Shown piece after piece: positions 30,091 to 38,607 of a stretch of DNA of 64,000 bases. Each line of letters starts with the position of its first letter. Position 1 is the stretch's first letter. The position numbers and the translations under genes are program-made. Below the pieces are notes generated by a model. It did not search any database. It was given only the letters and a program-made list of their open reading frames with translations, and had not been told where the DNA came from. Origin of the DNA: Catellatospora sp. IY07-71 (GTDB lineage Bacteria > Actinomycetota > Actinomycetes > Mycobacteriales > Micromonosporaceae); the NCBI RefSeq assembly GCF_018326265.1, contig NZ_AP023360.1, positions 7,933,001-7,997,000 on the forward strand. Direction: 5' to 3'.

Positions 30091-30720
30091 TTATGGGACC
30101 AGGTGGATGCGGACGGTGTGGGCGGTGGAGATCGCCTCGACGAGGACCGCGTGGCGGGGTTCGGGGACGTCGAGCAGGCGCTCGTGGCGCAGCGGGAGCA
30201 GGGGCGCCAGGCGCTTGTCCAGCAGGATCTCGTCGACGGTGGCGCGGTCGCCGCCGCAGACCAGGGCCGCCAGGCTGTCGGCGTACGGCAGCAGGATGCG
30301 CGCGGCGATGTCGGCGGCGTCGCGGGCGGCCCCGGCGGCCTGGTTCTCCCGGCGGCGCGCGTAGCGCTGCTGCGACCAGCCGCCCGCAGCGGTCCGCCCC
30401 TGCACGTAGAACGTGTCCACCTTGGAGCTGATCAGCTCGTCGCCGTCGGCGACCCCGACCGCGACCGCGTTGCGCCGGGCCAGCAGCAGCCCCAGCCGCC
30501 GCGGCACGGCCAGCGCCGCGAGCAGCGCGTCGATGTCGGCCACGGCGCCGATACCGGGCGGGGGGAGCAGCTCAGCGGTGTCGCCGTTGGCGGCGGACAG
30601 CTTCAGCCCGTCCTCCTCCGCGCCGTCGTGGCGGGAGTAGAAGCCGTCCAGCCAGCGGCGCAGCCGCCGCGGCTCGACGTCGGCCCAGCGCCCGCCACCG
30701 GCGGCCGGTTTCGCGACCAT
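30091..30720 (-). CDS. acVLRF1-type peptidyl-tRNA hydrolase/release-factor-like protein
   Basis: A 209-residue protein resembling actinobacterial VLRF1, a relative of Vms1/eRF1 that cleaves peptidyl-tRNA on stalled ribosomes. The diagnostic segment is GGWSQQRYARRREN, combining the catalytic-loop Gln with the basic patch, followed by a helical region with AARILLPYADSLAALVCGGD and the C-terminal TVRIHLVP strand. Its ATG overlaps the stop of the aminotransferase gene by one base (TGATG), so the two are probably co-translated. The family call is by motif memory. Confidence 0.75.
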   Translation of the reverse strand: MVAKPAAGGGRWADVEPRRLRRWLDGFYSRHDGAEEDGLKLSAANGDTAELLPPPGIGAVADIDALLAALAVPRRLGLLLARRNAVAVGVADGDELISSKVDTFYVQGRTAAGGWSQQRYARRRENQAAGAARDAADIAARILLPYADSLAALVCGGDRATVDEILLDKRLAPLLPLRHERLLDVPEPRHAVLVEAISTAHTVRIHLVP

Positions 30721-31772
30721 CAGCCCACCAGCGCGTTCAGCGCGGCGTCCACATCGGCTTCCGTGGTGTACGCGTGGAACGACGCGCGGATCCGCCCGTT
30801 GCGCACGGCCGTGCGGATGCCCGCGGCGGCCAGCTTCGCGTCGGCGCCGGGCACGTCCACGGACACGATCGCGCTGTCGCCGGGCGGCAGCCCGAGCCCG
30901 GCCCGGAACCGGTTCGCCAGGCCCACGTCGTGCGCGTGGATCGCGGCCACGCCCAGCTCCTCGATGAGCTCCAGCGCGGGCGCGGTGCCGACCCAGGGGT
31001 GCCAGGCGGGCGAGATGTCGAAGGCGCGCGCGTCCTTGGCCAGCCGCAGCGGCAGCCCGTAGTACGAGCTGTGCACGTCCTCCCCGGCGTACCAGTTCGC
31101 GGCCAGCGGCCGCATCCGCTCCCGGGCGGCGGGCGCGAGATACACGAAGCCGGTGCCGCGCGGTGACATCAGCCACTTGTACGCCCCGGTGACCACCACG
31201 TCGGCGAGCGAGCCGTCGAACGGCAGCCAGCCGCACGCCTGGGTGGCGTCGACGACCACCAGCGCACCCGCCGCGCGGGCCGCCGCGACGATCGCGGCGT
31301 AGTCGGCGACCGCCCCGTCCGACGACTGGACCAGCCCGAACGACACCACGTCCACGGAGGCGTCGATGCGCTCGGCGAGCCGCGCGAACGGCGCGGTGCG
31401 CACGGTCACGCCCCGGTCGGCGTGCACCGCGAACGGGAACACCGCCGAGGTGAACTCCAGCTCCGGCACCAGCACTGTCGCGCCGTCCGGCACCGCCGCG
31501 GCGACCGGGGCGAGCAGCTGCGACACCTGCGCGCCGATCGCGACGTCGGCCGCGTCCACGCCGATGAGGCGGGCGTACGACTGCCGGGCCCGGTCGGTGG
31601 ACTCGCCCCAGCCCTCCCACGAGGTCCGCCCGCGCCGCCAGTCGGCCTGCGCGGCCTGCATGGCGTCCCAGGCCCGGTCCGGCGGCAGCCCGAAGCTGGC
31701 CGTGTTCAGGTAACCGGGCTCGACGGCGGACCAGTGCGCGGCGAAGCCGGCCGCGGGCGGAGTACTGTCCAT
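30720..31772 (-). CDS. Class V aminotransferase (PLP-dependent)
   Basis: A 350-residue fold-type I PLP enzyme related to cysteine desulfurases and kynureninase-like proteins. The cofactor Lys lies in VVTGAYKWLMSPRGTGF, preceded by LVVVDATQACGWLPFDG, where the Asp binds the pyridine nitrogen. The desulfurase loop Cys is absent, so it is more likely an aminotransferase or lyase of unknown substrate. ATG at 31772 is used; the ribosome binding site is weak. It is divergent from the broken alkylation-repair gene and coupled to the downstream VLRF1-like gene. Confidence 0.85.
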   Translation of the reverse strand: MDSTPPAAGFAAHWSAVEPGYLNTASFGLPPDRAWDAMQAAQADWRRGRTSWEGWGESTDRARQSYARLIGVDAADVAIGAQVSQLLAPVAAAVPDGATVLVPELEFTSAVFPFAVHADRGVTVRTAPFARLAERIDASVDVVSFGLVQSSDGAVADYAAIVAAARAAGALVVVDATQACGWLPFDGSLADVVVTGAYKWLMSPRGTGFVYLAPAARERMRPLAANWYAGEDVHSSYYGLPLRLAKDARAFDISPAWHPWVGTAPALELIEELGVAAIHAHDVGLANRFRAGLGLPPGDSAIVSVDVPGADAKLAAAGIRTAVRNGRIRASFHAYTTEADVDAALNALVG

Positions 31773-31831
31773 GATTCGCAGTATTCCATCCACCCTGGGC
31801 GGAAATCGCAGGCCAATATGCAGGAGGTGGC

Positions 31832-32142
31832 ATGGCCGGGGCAGCACGCGGGACCGGGCCGCCGGACTCGCGCTGACGGAAGCCCTGGCCGCGCGCCTGA
31901 CGGCTGCCGCCGACTCGGCGCTGCTGCACCAGCTGACGTACCAGGCCGACACCGACGCCGAACGGCTGCTGCGCTACTGCGCGGACCTCGCGCCGCACCC
32001 GGACTTCTTCATCCGCAAGGCCGTCGGCTGGGCGCTGCGCGAGTACGCGAAGACCGACCCGGCAGCGGTGCGCGGGTTCGTGGCGGCGCATCCGGAGCTG
32101 TCCGGCCTGTCCCGGCGGGAAGCGCTCAAGCACCTGAGCTGA
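31832..32142 (+). pseudogene. Broken AlkD-like DNA alkylation repair gene
   Basis: An intact AGGAGG and ATG at 31832 open a frame that stops after 14 codons (TGA at 31874). Immediately downstream in another frame, LTEALAARLTAAAD resembles the N-terminal helix of AlkD-type proteins. It runs straight into LRYCADLAPHPDFFIRKAVG and ALREYAKTDPAAVRGFV, the conserved C-terminal HEAT repeats. Functional members have roughly 220-240 residues, so about half the protein is missing from the middle, plus a frameshift near the start. I read this as an internal-deletion pseudogene with both ends preserved. Confidence 0.72.
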
Positions 32143-32169
32143 CCAGGGCCCTTGTGGTACTGACGAGGG

Positions 32170-32811
32170 GTGGAGGAGTCCCGTTCGCTGAACCGGCTCA
32201 CGGCGTTCACCGACGGGGTCGTCGCGATCGCGCTGACCCTGCTGGTGCTGCCGCTGGCCGACATCGCCCGGGACGCCCAGACCGAGCCGGTCCACCAGAT
32301 CGTGCGCGAGCACGCGGGCGACTTCGCCGCGTTCGTCATGTCGTTCACGGTGGTGTCGCTGTTCTGGATGGTGCACCGGCGCATCTTCGACAACCTCGCC
32401 GACGTGGGCGAGGGCATCATGCTGCTCAACGGGCTGTGGCTGCTCGGCGTGGTGTTCCTGCCGGTGCCCACGGCGGTGCTGACCTACGAGGTGGGCCAGG
32501 GGCGCGGCGCGACCATCCTGTACATGATCAATCTGCTCTTCATCGCGGTCGCCGGGCTGCTGCTCACGCTGCGCATCCGGGACCGGCGGCCGCTGCAGCG
32601 CGACGGCCGGGAGGAGGCGGTGCAGCGCGCCGTGCGCCATGGCGTCATCACCTGCACCACGATGTCGTGCACGCTGGTCGCCGCCGTGCCGCTGGCCAAC
32701 TACGCCCTGCCGCTGCTCGCGCTGCTCCCGCTGATGCAGGCCGTGGCGGAGCGGCGGGCTCGGCGCGAGCGGGAGCACCCGCACCACCGGCACCGCCCGC
32801 CGCGTCCCTAG
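32170..32811 (+). CDS. TMEM175-like (DUF1211) potassium channel family protein
   Basis: A 213-residue membrane protein with about six hydrophobic helices. The family signature in helix 1 is RLTAFTDGVVAIALTLLVL, with the FSD motif in the form FTD. VSLFWMVHRRIFDNL is the conserved segment of helix 3. Bacterial TMEM175 homologues are K+-permeable tetramers. It starts at GTG 32170 with only a weak upstream GAGG. The C-terminus is His/Arg/Pro-rich. Its stop overlaps the stop of the converging HAD gene by four bases, so no hairpin separates them. Confidence 0.82.
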   Translation: MEESRSLNRLTAFTDGVVAIALTLLVLPLADIARDAQTEPVHQIVREHAGDFAAFVMSFTVVSLFWMVHRRIFDNLADVGEGIMLLNGLWLLGVVFLPVPTAVLTYEVGQGRGATILYMINLLFIAVAGLLLTLRIRDRRPLQRDGREEAVQRAVRHGVITCTTMSCTLVAAVPLANYALPLLALLPLMQAVAERRARREREHPHHRHRPPRP

Positions 32812-33542
32812 AGAGACTTGCGCAGCAGGTCGAGCAGCTCGTTGCCGTCGGCGACCACGGCGTCGGGGGTGTGCTCGCCGGACTCCCGCGGCTCCCCCTC
32901 GGGCATGAGGATGGCCGCCCCCACCCCGGCCCGGCGCGCGCACGCGATGTCACGGTGCGGCTGGTCGCCCACGAACCAGCTGGCGGCGGCGGGCACGCCC
33001 AGCTCCCGGGCGGCGGCCCAGATCATGCTGGGGTGCGGTTTGTACACCCCGAGCTCGTCGCTGTAGATCTGGGCGGCGATCGCCCCGGTCAGCCCGAAGT
33101 CGTCGAGCGCATCGCGGTGCGCCTGCCCGCACGGGGTGTTGCTGACCACCGCCACCGGCATGCCCCGCCCGACGGTGAAGTCGAGCAGGTCGGCGATGCC
33201 GGGCCGCAGCTGCCAGTCCGTGCGCCGGGCCCACTGCCGGGTCAGGTCGGTGGCGTGTACCAGCACCGTGGCCCGGGCCACCGCGGGCCACTCGGCGGCG
33301 ATCAGCTCGCCCCAGAGGTGCTCGTGGGTGATCTCCAGGCACTCCTCGTCGTCCTCCCGCAGCCGCGAGCGTGCCTGCTTGGCGCGGCCCAGCGCATCGC
33401 GGATCTGCTCCGCGGAGACCGCCCCCGCGGTGAGCCGGTGCACCCGCTGGATCAGCGCGGAGTGGCGGTCGTGGGGTGACCGTCCAGACTCGACGATCAC
33501 CCCACCGAAGTCGAGCAGCAGCGCGGCGGGGGAAGGCAGCAT
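32808..33542 (-). CDS. HAD family hydrolase
   Basis: A 244-residue haloacid-dehalogenase-type phosphatase. Motif I is LLLDFGGVIVESG (nucleophile Asp; the usual second Asp is replaced in the GG variant), motif II VAVVSNTPCG, motif III Lys in GVYKPHPSMI, and motif IV FVGDQPHRDIACA. The helical cap between I and II is large. The DFGGV form is common in epoxide-hydrolase-like and haloacid dehalogenase subgroups. It follows the LysE-type gene after four bases and is probably in one operon with it. Confidence 0.82.
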   Translation of the reverse strand: MLPSPAALLLDFGGVIVESGRSPHDRHSALIQRVHRLTAGAVSAEQIRDALGRAKQARSRLREDDEECLEITHEHLWGELIAAEWPAVARATVLVHATDLTRQWARRTDWQLRPGIADLLDFTVGRGMPVAVVSNTPCGQAHRDALDDFGLTGAIAAQIYSDELGVYKPHPSMIWAAARELGVPAAASWFVGDQPHRDIACARRAGVGAAILMPEGEPRESGEHTPDAVVADGNELLDLLRKSL

Positions 33543-33546
33543 GCGC

Positions 33547-34173
33547 CTACTCTGCCACGACCAGCGCCAGCGCGAGCACTGAGATCACCAGGCTGGACAC
33601 CAGGGCCGTGACCAGGCGTCCGCGTGGGGTGCCGAGCACCCGGCCCACCAGCGCGCCGCCCGCCGCGACGGACAGCTGCCAGCTGGCCGAGGCGAGGAAC
33701 GCCGCGATGACGAACACCGCGCCCTGTGCCCCGGTCAGGCCGTCGATGGCCTGGCCGCCGAGCACCAGCGCGCCGAAGTAGACGATGGTCATGGGGTTGA
33801 GCAGGGTCAGTCCGAGCAGCGCGAGGAACGCCCGGCCCGGCGAGTCGAGCAGCCGGGTCTCCTTGGCCCGCGCCGGATCGCGGTAGTGGCGTATCGCGCT
33901 CACCGCGGTGAACACCGCCAGGTAGAGCAGCACGGCGACCGCGACCCAGCGCAGCGGGGTGGCGATCGGCTCGATGAAGCGGGCCAGCGCCGCCCCGCCG
34001 AGCACGGCCACCAGGGCGTAGATGCCGTCCGCCGCGGCCACCCCGAGCGCGGCGGCGGCGCCGATCCGCAGCGAGGTGCGGGCGGTGAGGCTCATCAGCA
34101 GGAGCGCGATCGCGCCGACGGGCACGGCCACGCCGTACCCCGCCAGCAGACCCGCCACGAAGGCGGCGGTCAC
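33547..34173 (-). CDS. LysE family transporter
   Basis: A 208-residue polytopic membrane protein of the LysE superfamily. The first helix contains GYGVAVPVGAIALLLMSLTAR, with the Pro-Val-Gly-Ala core that replaces TPGP in this subgroup. NPMTIVYFGALVLGG is the central helix typical of the family. Six helices are predicted. GTG at 34173 lacks a strong ribosome binding site. The substrate is unknown. It precedes the HAD gene by four bases. Confidence 0.82.
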   Translation of the reverse strand: MTAAFVAGLLAGYGVAVPVGAIALLLMSLTARTSLRIGAAAALGVAAADGIYALVAVLGGAALARFIEPIATPLRWVAVAVLLYLAVFTAVSAIRHYRDPARAKETRLLDSPGRAFLALLGLTLLNPMTIVYFGALVLGGQAIDGLTGAQGAVFVIAAFLASASWQLSVAAGGALVGRVLGTPRGRLVTALVSSLVISVLALALVVAE

Positions 34174-34330
34174 GACTGCGAGAGGCTCGCTCCGGACTCG
34201 GACCCACGCTGCTGTCGGCCCCGTCCTTCCGCCGTGGCGGACCGGGGCGCGAGGCGCAGGCAGGTATCAGTCATGCGAGCGATTCTGCTGGTCGCGCCCC
34301 GGTTCCGCGACGTGTTTTCCGGTCGATGGC

Positions 34331-35071
34331 TCAGGCGCCGGTGCGGTGCCGGATCCACACGTTGGGCTCGACGTACACGGCCCAGTCGTGCTCGGCGTCG
34401 TTGTGCACGGGGGTGAGCGCCTTCGGCACCAGCACCTGGCCGGTCTTGTCGAACGGCAGGCCGGTCCACTCGGCCCACTCGGCGCAGGTGCCCGGGATGA
34501 CCATCGAGCGGGTGGCGATCTTCTCGATCACGCCGCCGGCCCGGACGTGCACCCGCAGCCACGGGTCCACCGGCAGTCCGTCGTCGCGCGTGCGGTACGC
34601 GTACTCCGTCATGGGTTCCAGCGGGTCCTTGGCGCCGTTGGGCCGCACCGGCGCGACCAGGTGCGCGAAGCCCAGCCGGGCGGTGTTGTCCCGCATCGCG
34701 GCCAGCATCAGCGCGGACAGGCCGGTGCCCTGCCGGTCCGGGCGCACCGAGATCTCGATCGCGGACACGATGTTCGGGGTGTCCCCCAGCGCCTTGGCCC
34801 GCATGGCCCGGCGCAGCGCCCCGTCCCAGCCGTCGATCGGCAGCTCGCCGCCCTCCGGCAGCACGAACGGCACGCTGTGCCCCTTGGCCACGATCCGGCC
34901 GGGCTCGTCCGGGTCCTCCGCGACCAGGATGTACTCGGGCCAGAGCCGGGTGCACAGCCCGTAGTACAGGTTCGAGATCGGGTCGTGCAGCATGAACTCC
35001 GGCCACGCCGTGGGCATGTCCCACAGCGCGTCTTCGAGATCGGGTCGTTCGGCAAGGGTGGCGATGCGCAT
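34331..35071 (-). CDS. GNAT family N-acetyltransferase-like protein
   Basis: A 246-residue protein with a GNAT core. Motif A is EISVRPDRQGTGLSALML (acetyl-CoA pyrophosphate loop), preceded by a strand with VAKGHSVPFVL and followed by GFAHLVAPVRPNG. The C-terminal 90 residues, including YAYRTRDDGLPVDPWLRVHVR and VYVEPNVWIRHR, extend beyond a minimal GNAT domain and define a larger subgroup. The acceptor substrate is not identifiable. ATG at 35071 has TAGGAGG nine bases upstream. It is monocistronic, with family B copy 4 upstream. Confidence 0.78.
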   Translation of the reverse strand: MRIATLAERPDLEDALWDMPTAWPEFMLHDPISNLYYGLCTRLWPEYILVAEDPDEPGRIVAKGHSVPFVLPEGGELPIDGWDGALRRAMRAKALGDTPNIVSAIEISVRPDRQGTGLSALMLAAMRDNTARLGFAHLVAPVRPNGAKDPLEPMTEYAYRTRDDGLPVDPWLRVHVRAGGVIEKIATRSMVIPGTCAEWAEWTGLPFDKTGQVLVPKALTPVHNDAEHDWAVYVEPNVWIRHRTGA

Positions 35072-35142
35072 GAGCGCGAGCCTCCTACGGCAGCCCGAAG
35101 GTCATCAACCGCATTATCCCGCCGCCGCTCCCCGGACCACGC

Positions 35143-35223
35143 CAAGATCGTCCGACTTGCCAGGCAGGTGGGCGAATCATGAGCCCGCGAACGCCCATGT
35201 GCCTGGCAAGTCGGACGATCTTG
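35143..35223. repeat. Family B palindromic element, copy 4 (B4)
   Basis: This is a perfect 24-bp inverted repeat, 35143-35166 against 35200-35223. The arm contains AAGATCGTCCGACTTGCCAGG. Compared with B1, the arm reads CCAGG where B1 has CCTGG and begins CAAG where B1 begins AT, yet both arms of each copy stay complementary. The centre has GTGGGCGAATCATGAG and CGCCC. It lies downstream of sufT and upstream of the GNAT gene, both on the minus strand. Confidence 0.8.
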
Positions 35224-35308
35224 TGGCCGGACGACCAAGGGCCGGGCGGTCAAGGGCCCCGGACGCGCGAAAGGGCGCCCGGAGGGCGCCCTTTCGCGGA
35301 AGTGCTGG

Positions 35309-35746
35309 TCAGACGTTGAAGCCGAGGGAGCGGAGCTGGTCGCGGCCGTCGTCGGTGATCTTGTCGGGACCCCACGGCGGCAGCCACACCCAGTTGATCC
35401 GCATGTCGTTGACCAGGCCGCCGCCGGGGCCGGTGCACAGCGCGGCGCGGGTCTGCTCCTCGATCACGTCGGTGAGCGGGCAGGCGGCCGAGGTCAGCGT
35501 CATGTCCAGGGTGGCCACGTTGTCGTCGTCGACGTGCACGCCGTACACCAGGCCGAGGTCGACGACGTTGATGCCGAGCTCGGGGTCGACGACGTCCTTC
35601 ATCGCCTCCCGGACGTCGTCCAGCTCCGCCTTCTTGACGGTCTTCGTCGCGACCGCGTCGGTGGTGGCCTCCGCGGCGAGCGCGGCCTCCTGCTCCGACG
35701 CGCGGGTGGTGTCGACGGCGCCCTCGGCGATGTCGGTCTCGCTCAT
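35309..35746 (-). CDS. sufT: Metal-sulfur cluster assembly factor SufT (DUF59/MIP18)
   Basis: A 145-residue protein whose C-terminal 100 residues form a DUF59/MIP18 domain, with VVDPELGINVVDLGLVYG, MTLTSAACPLTDVI (conserved reactive Cys) and RINWVWLPPWGPDKI. The first 45 residues are an acidic Ala/Thr/Glu extension. SufT proteins help maturation of Fe-S enzymes. ATG at 35746 has a strong AAGGAGG and overlaps the sufU stop (TGATG). It is the last gene of the suf operon. Confidence 0.9.
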   Translation of the reverse strand: MSETDIAEGAVDTTRASEQEAALAAEATTDAVATKTVKKAELDDVREAMKDVVDPELGINVVDLGLVYGVHVDDDNVATLDMTLTSAACPLTDVIEEQTRAALCTGPGGGLVNDMRINWVWLPPWGPDKITDDGRDQLRSLGFNV

Positions 35747-36198
35747 CACACTTCCTCCTTCTCGAGGGCGACGGCCTGGGCGACCGCGTCCTTCAGCGCC
35801 ATCCAGGACAGCAGGGCGCACTTGACCCGTGCGGGGTACTTGGCGACGCCGGCGAACGCGACCGCGTCCTCCAGCACCTCCTCGTCGGGCACGATCTGGC
35901 CCTTGCCGCCCATCAGCTCGACGAACGCGGCGTGCACCGCCAGCGCGTCGGCGATCTTGCGGCCGGTCACCAGCTCGTGCAGCACGCTCGCCGAGGCCTG
36001 GCTGATCGAGCAGCCCTGGCCGTCGTACGAGACGTCGCGGATGGTCTCCCCGTCCAGGGCCACCCGCAGCGTGATCTCGTCGCCGCAGGTCGGGTTCACG
36101 TGGTGCACGTCGGCGGCGTAGGGCTCACGCAGCCCCCGGCCCTTCGGGTGCTTGTAATGGTCCAGGATGATCTCCTGGTAGAGCTGGTCGAGCTGCAT
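35746..36198 (-). CDS. sufU: SUF system scaffold/sulfurtransferase SufU
   Basis: A 150-residue zinc-dependent SufU protein that accepts persulfide sulfur from SufS. The Zn/persulfide ligands are in NPTCGDEI, GQGCSISQASAS and RVKCALLSWMALKDAV, the standard Cys-Asp-Cys-Cys arrangement. The insertion that separates SufU from IscU (around LMGGKGQIVPDEEVLEDA) is present. It starts two bases after the sufS stop and its own stop overlaps sufT. Confidence 0.94.
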   Translation of the reverse strand: MQLDQLYQEIILDHYKHPKGRGLREPYAADVHHVNPTCGDEITLRVALDGETIRDVSYDGQGCSISQASASVLHELVTGRKIADALAVHAAFVELMGGKGQIVPDEEVLEDAVAFAGVAKYPARVKCALLSWMALKDAVAQAVALEKEEV

Positions 36199-36200
36199 GG

Positions 36201-37493
36201 CTAGGCGAAGACCTTCCGCACCTGCTCGAGGCCGCGCACGAGCGCGTCGACCTCGTCGGTCGTCGTGTAGAGGTAGAACGAGGCTCGGGTGAGCGCCGGC
36301 ACCGAGAAACGATCGCAGATCGGCCGCGCGCAGTGGTGACCGACCCGCACCTGCACCCCGAGCGAGTCGAGCACCTGCCCGACGTCGTGCGGGTGGATGC
36401 CCTTCAGCGTGAACGAGATGGTCGCGCCCCGCCCCACCGGCACCTCGGGGCCGTAGATGCGCAGGTCCGGCACGGTCGCCAGGGCGTCGAGCGCGTACGC
36501 CGTCAGCTCCTTGTCGTGCCAGGCCACCGCGTCCATGCCGATCTCGGTCAGGTAGTCGATCGCGGCGCCCAGCCCGACCGCCTGCGCGATCGGCGGGGTG
36601 CCCGCCTCGAACCGGGCCGGGGCCGGCAGGTACGTCGAGCCGGTCAGCTTCACCGTCTCGATCATCGAGCCGCCGCCCAGGAACGGGGGCATCGCGTTCA
36701 GCAGCTCCTGCCGCCCCCACAGCACGCCGATGCCGGTCGGGGCCAGCATCTTGTGCCCGGTGAACGCGATGAAGTCCACGTCGTAGTCGACGACGTCCAT
36801 CGGCAGGTGCGGCACCGACTGCGAGCAGTCGAGCATGAGCAGCGCGCCCACCTCGCGCACCCGCTGGGTGATCCGGGCGGTCGCGTTGACCGTGCCGAGC
36901 ACGTTGGACATGTGCACGATCGAGACGATCTTCGTACGCTCGTTGACCAGCTCTTCGAGGTTGGTCTCGTCGAGCCGGCCGCTCTCGGTGATGCCGAACC
37001 ACCGCAGCGTCGCGCCGGTGCGCTGGCAGAGCAGCTGCCACGGCACGATGTTGGAGTGGTGCTCCATCTCCGAGATCACGATCTCGTCGCCGGGGCCGAG
37101 CCGGAAGCGCGGGTCGTCCGCGTGCGGGCCGAAGCCGTGCGCGACCAGGTTCAGCGCCTCGGTGGCGTTCTTGGTGAACACGATCTCGTCCGGGCTGGTC
37201 GCGCCGATGAACGCGGCGACCTTGGCGCGGGCGCCCTCGTACAGCTCGGTGGACTCGGTGCCCAGGGTGTGCACGGAGCGGGCCACGTTGGCGTTGTGCC
37301 GGGCGTAGTAGTCCGCCACGGCCTCGATCACCTGGCGCGGCTTCTGCGAGGTGTTGCCGCTGTCCAGGTACGCGAGCCGGTGACCGTTGACCTCCCGGTC
37401 CAGGATCGGGAAGTCGGCGCGCACGCGCTCCACGTCGAAGCGCGGCTTGTCGTCGTACTGCGGCATCCCGGCCGGGATGGTCAACGTCGTCAT
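36201..37493 (-). CDS. sufS: Cysteine desulfurase SufS
   Basis: A 430-residue PLP-dependent group II desulfurase supplying sulfur for Fe-S cluster assembly. LAYLDSGNTSQKP is near the N-terminus, MEHHSNIVPWQ stacks on PLP, FIAFTGHKMLAPTGIGVLWG carries the Schiff-base Lys, and VRVGHHCARPICDRF carries the active-site Cys. GGGAG lies upstream of ATG 37493. It follows sufC after 11 bp. It works with SufU, encoded next. Confidence 0.95.
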   Translation of the reverse strand: MTTLTIPAGMPQYDDKPRFDVERVRADFPILDREVNGHRLAYLDSGNTSQKPRQVIEAVADYYARHNANVARSVHTLGTESTELYEGARAKVAAFIGATSPDEIVFTKNATEALNLVAHGFGPHADDPRFRLGPGDEIVISEMEHHSNIVPWQLLCQRTGATLRWFGITESGRLDETNLEELVNERTKIVSIVHMSNVLGTVNATARITQRVREVGALLMLDCSQSVPHLPMDVVDYDVDFIAFTGHKMLAPTGIGVLWGRQELLNAMPPFLGGGSMIETVKLTGSTYLPAPARFEAGTPPIAQAVGLGAAIDYLTEIGMDAVAWHDKELTAYALDALATVPDLRIYGPEVPVGRGATISFTLKGIHPHDVGQVLDSLGVQVRVGHHCARPICDRFSVPALTRASFYLYTTTDEVDALVRGLEQVRKVFA

Positions 37494-37504
37494 GTCCAGC
37501 TCCC

Positions 37505-38275
37505 TCAGGCGCCCACGGCCGCGGCGCCGGTGTAGCTCACGTAGCCCTCGGCCTCGAGCTTGTCGGCCAGCTCCGGGCCGCCCTCCTCGGCGATGCGGCC
37601 GGCCACGAACACGTGCACGAAGTCCGGCTTGATGTAGCGCAGGATCCGCGTGTAGTGCGTGATCAGCAGCACGCCGGTGTCGTTGGCGTCCTTGACCCGG
37701 TTCACGCCCTCCGACACCACGCGCAGCGCGTCGACGTCGAGGCCGGAGTCGGTCTCGTCGAGGATGGCGATCTTCGGCTTGAGCAGCTCCAGCTGCACGA
37801 TCTCGTGCCGCTTCTTCTCGCCGCCGGAGAAGCCCTCGTTGACGTTGCGCTGGGCGAAGGCCGGGTCCATGCCCAGCTTCTCCATGGAGCCCTTCAGCTC
37901 GCCGGCCCAGGTGCGCAGCTTCGGCGCCTCGCCGTCGATCGCGGTCTTGGCGGTGCGCAGGAAGTTGGCCACCGAGACGCCGGGGACCTCGACCGGGTAC
38001 TGCATGGCCAGGAACAGGCCGGCGCGGGCGCGCTCGTCCACGCTCATGGCGAGCACGTCCTGGCCGTCCAGGTGCACCGAGCCGCCGGTGATCTCGTACT
38101 TCGGGTGGCCCGCGATCGAGTAGGCCAGGGTCGACTTGCCGGACCCGTTCGGGCCCATGATGGCGTGGGTCTGGCCCGACTCCACGGTCAGCGTGACACC
38201 GTGCAGGATCGGCTTGAGCTCGCCCTCGGGCAGCTTCACCGACACCTGAAGGTCGCGGATCTCCAACTTGCTCAT
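37505..38275 (-). CDS. sufC: Fe-S cluster assembly ATPase SufC
   Basis: A 256-residue ABC-type ATPase of the SufBCD complex. Walker A is MGPNGSGKST, the signature is GFSGGEKKRHEIVQ, and Walker B with the SufC-specific ending is IAILDETDSGLD. The H-loop is LLITHYTRIL. SufC powers conformational change in SufB-SufD during cluster assembly. ATG at 38275 overlaps the Rieske gene stop (ATGA). Confidence 0.96.
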   Translation of the reverse strand: MSKLEIRDLQVSVKLPEGELKPILHGVTLTVESGQTHAIMGPNGSGKSTLAYSIAGHPKYEITGGSVHLDGQDVLAMSVDERARAGLFLAMQYPVEVPGVSVANFLRTAKTAIDGEAPKLRTWAGELKGSMEKLGMDPAFAQRNVNEGFSGGEKKRHEIVQLELLKPKIAILDETDSGLDVDALRVVSEGVNRVKDANDTGVLLITHYTRILRYIKPDFVHVFVAGRIAEEGGPELADKLEAEGYVSYTGAAAVGA

Positions 38276-38607
38276 CGGGTTACTCCATTGCTTGGCGTCA
38301 GGCTGACGTAGACATCGCCGTCGCGTACTTCGACGGGGTAGACGGGGACGGGTTCGGTCGCGGGCAGCCCGGAGGGTTCGCCGGTACGAAGATCGAAACG
38401 CGATCCGTGCAGCCAGCATTCCAGGGTGCAGCCGTCGACCTCACCCTCGGACAGCGCCACCGCGGCGTGCGAGCACTCGTCGTACGCGGCGTAGAAGCCG
38501 TCGTCCTCCGCGTGCACCAGCACGATCGGGGTGCCCTCCAGGTCCACCGCGAGCGCCGCCCCCTTGGCGATCTCGTCGGCGGCACAGGCCCTCAGGAACT
38601 CGGTCAC
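38272..38607 (-). CDS. Rieske-type [2Fe-2S] protein in the suf operon
   Basis: A 111-residue non-heme Rieske ferredoxin-like protein. The cluster ligands are in the pair ECSHAAVALS (Cys-x-His) and ECWLHGSRFDLRTG (Cys-x2-His). The C-terminal strand ends VYVSLTPS. GTG at 38607 overlaps the sufD stop (GTGA) and the stop overlaps sufC (ATGA). Such a gene between sufD and sufC is common in actinobacteria. An electron-transfer role in cluster assembly or repair is inferred, not established here. Confidence 0.9.
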   Translation of the reverse strand: MTEFLRACAADEIAKGAALAVDLEGTPIVLVHAEDDGFYAAYDECSHAAVALSEGEVDGCTLECWLHGSRFDLRTGEPSGLPATEPVPVYPVEVRDGDVYVSLTPSNGVTR

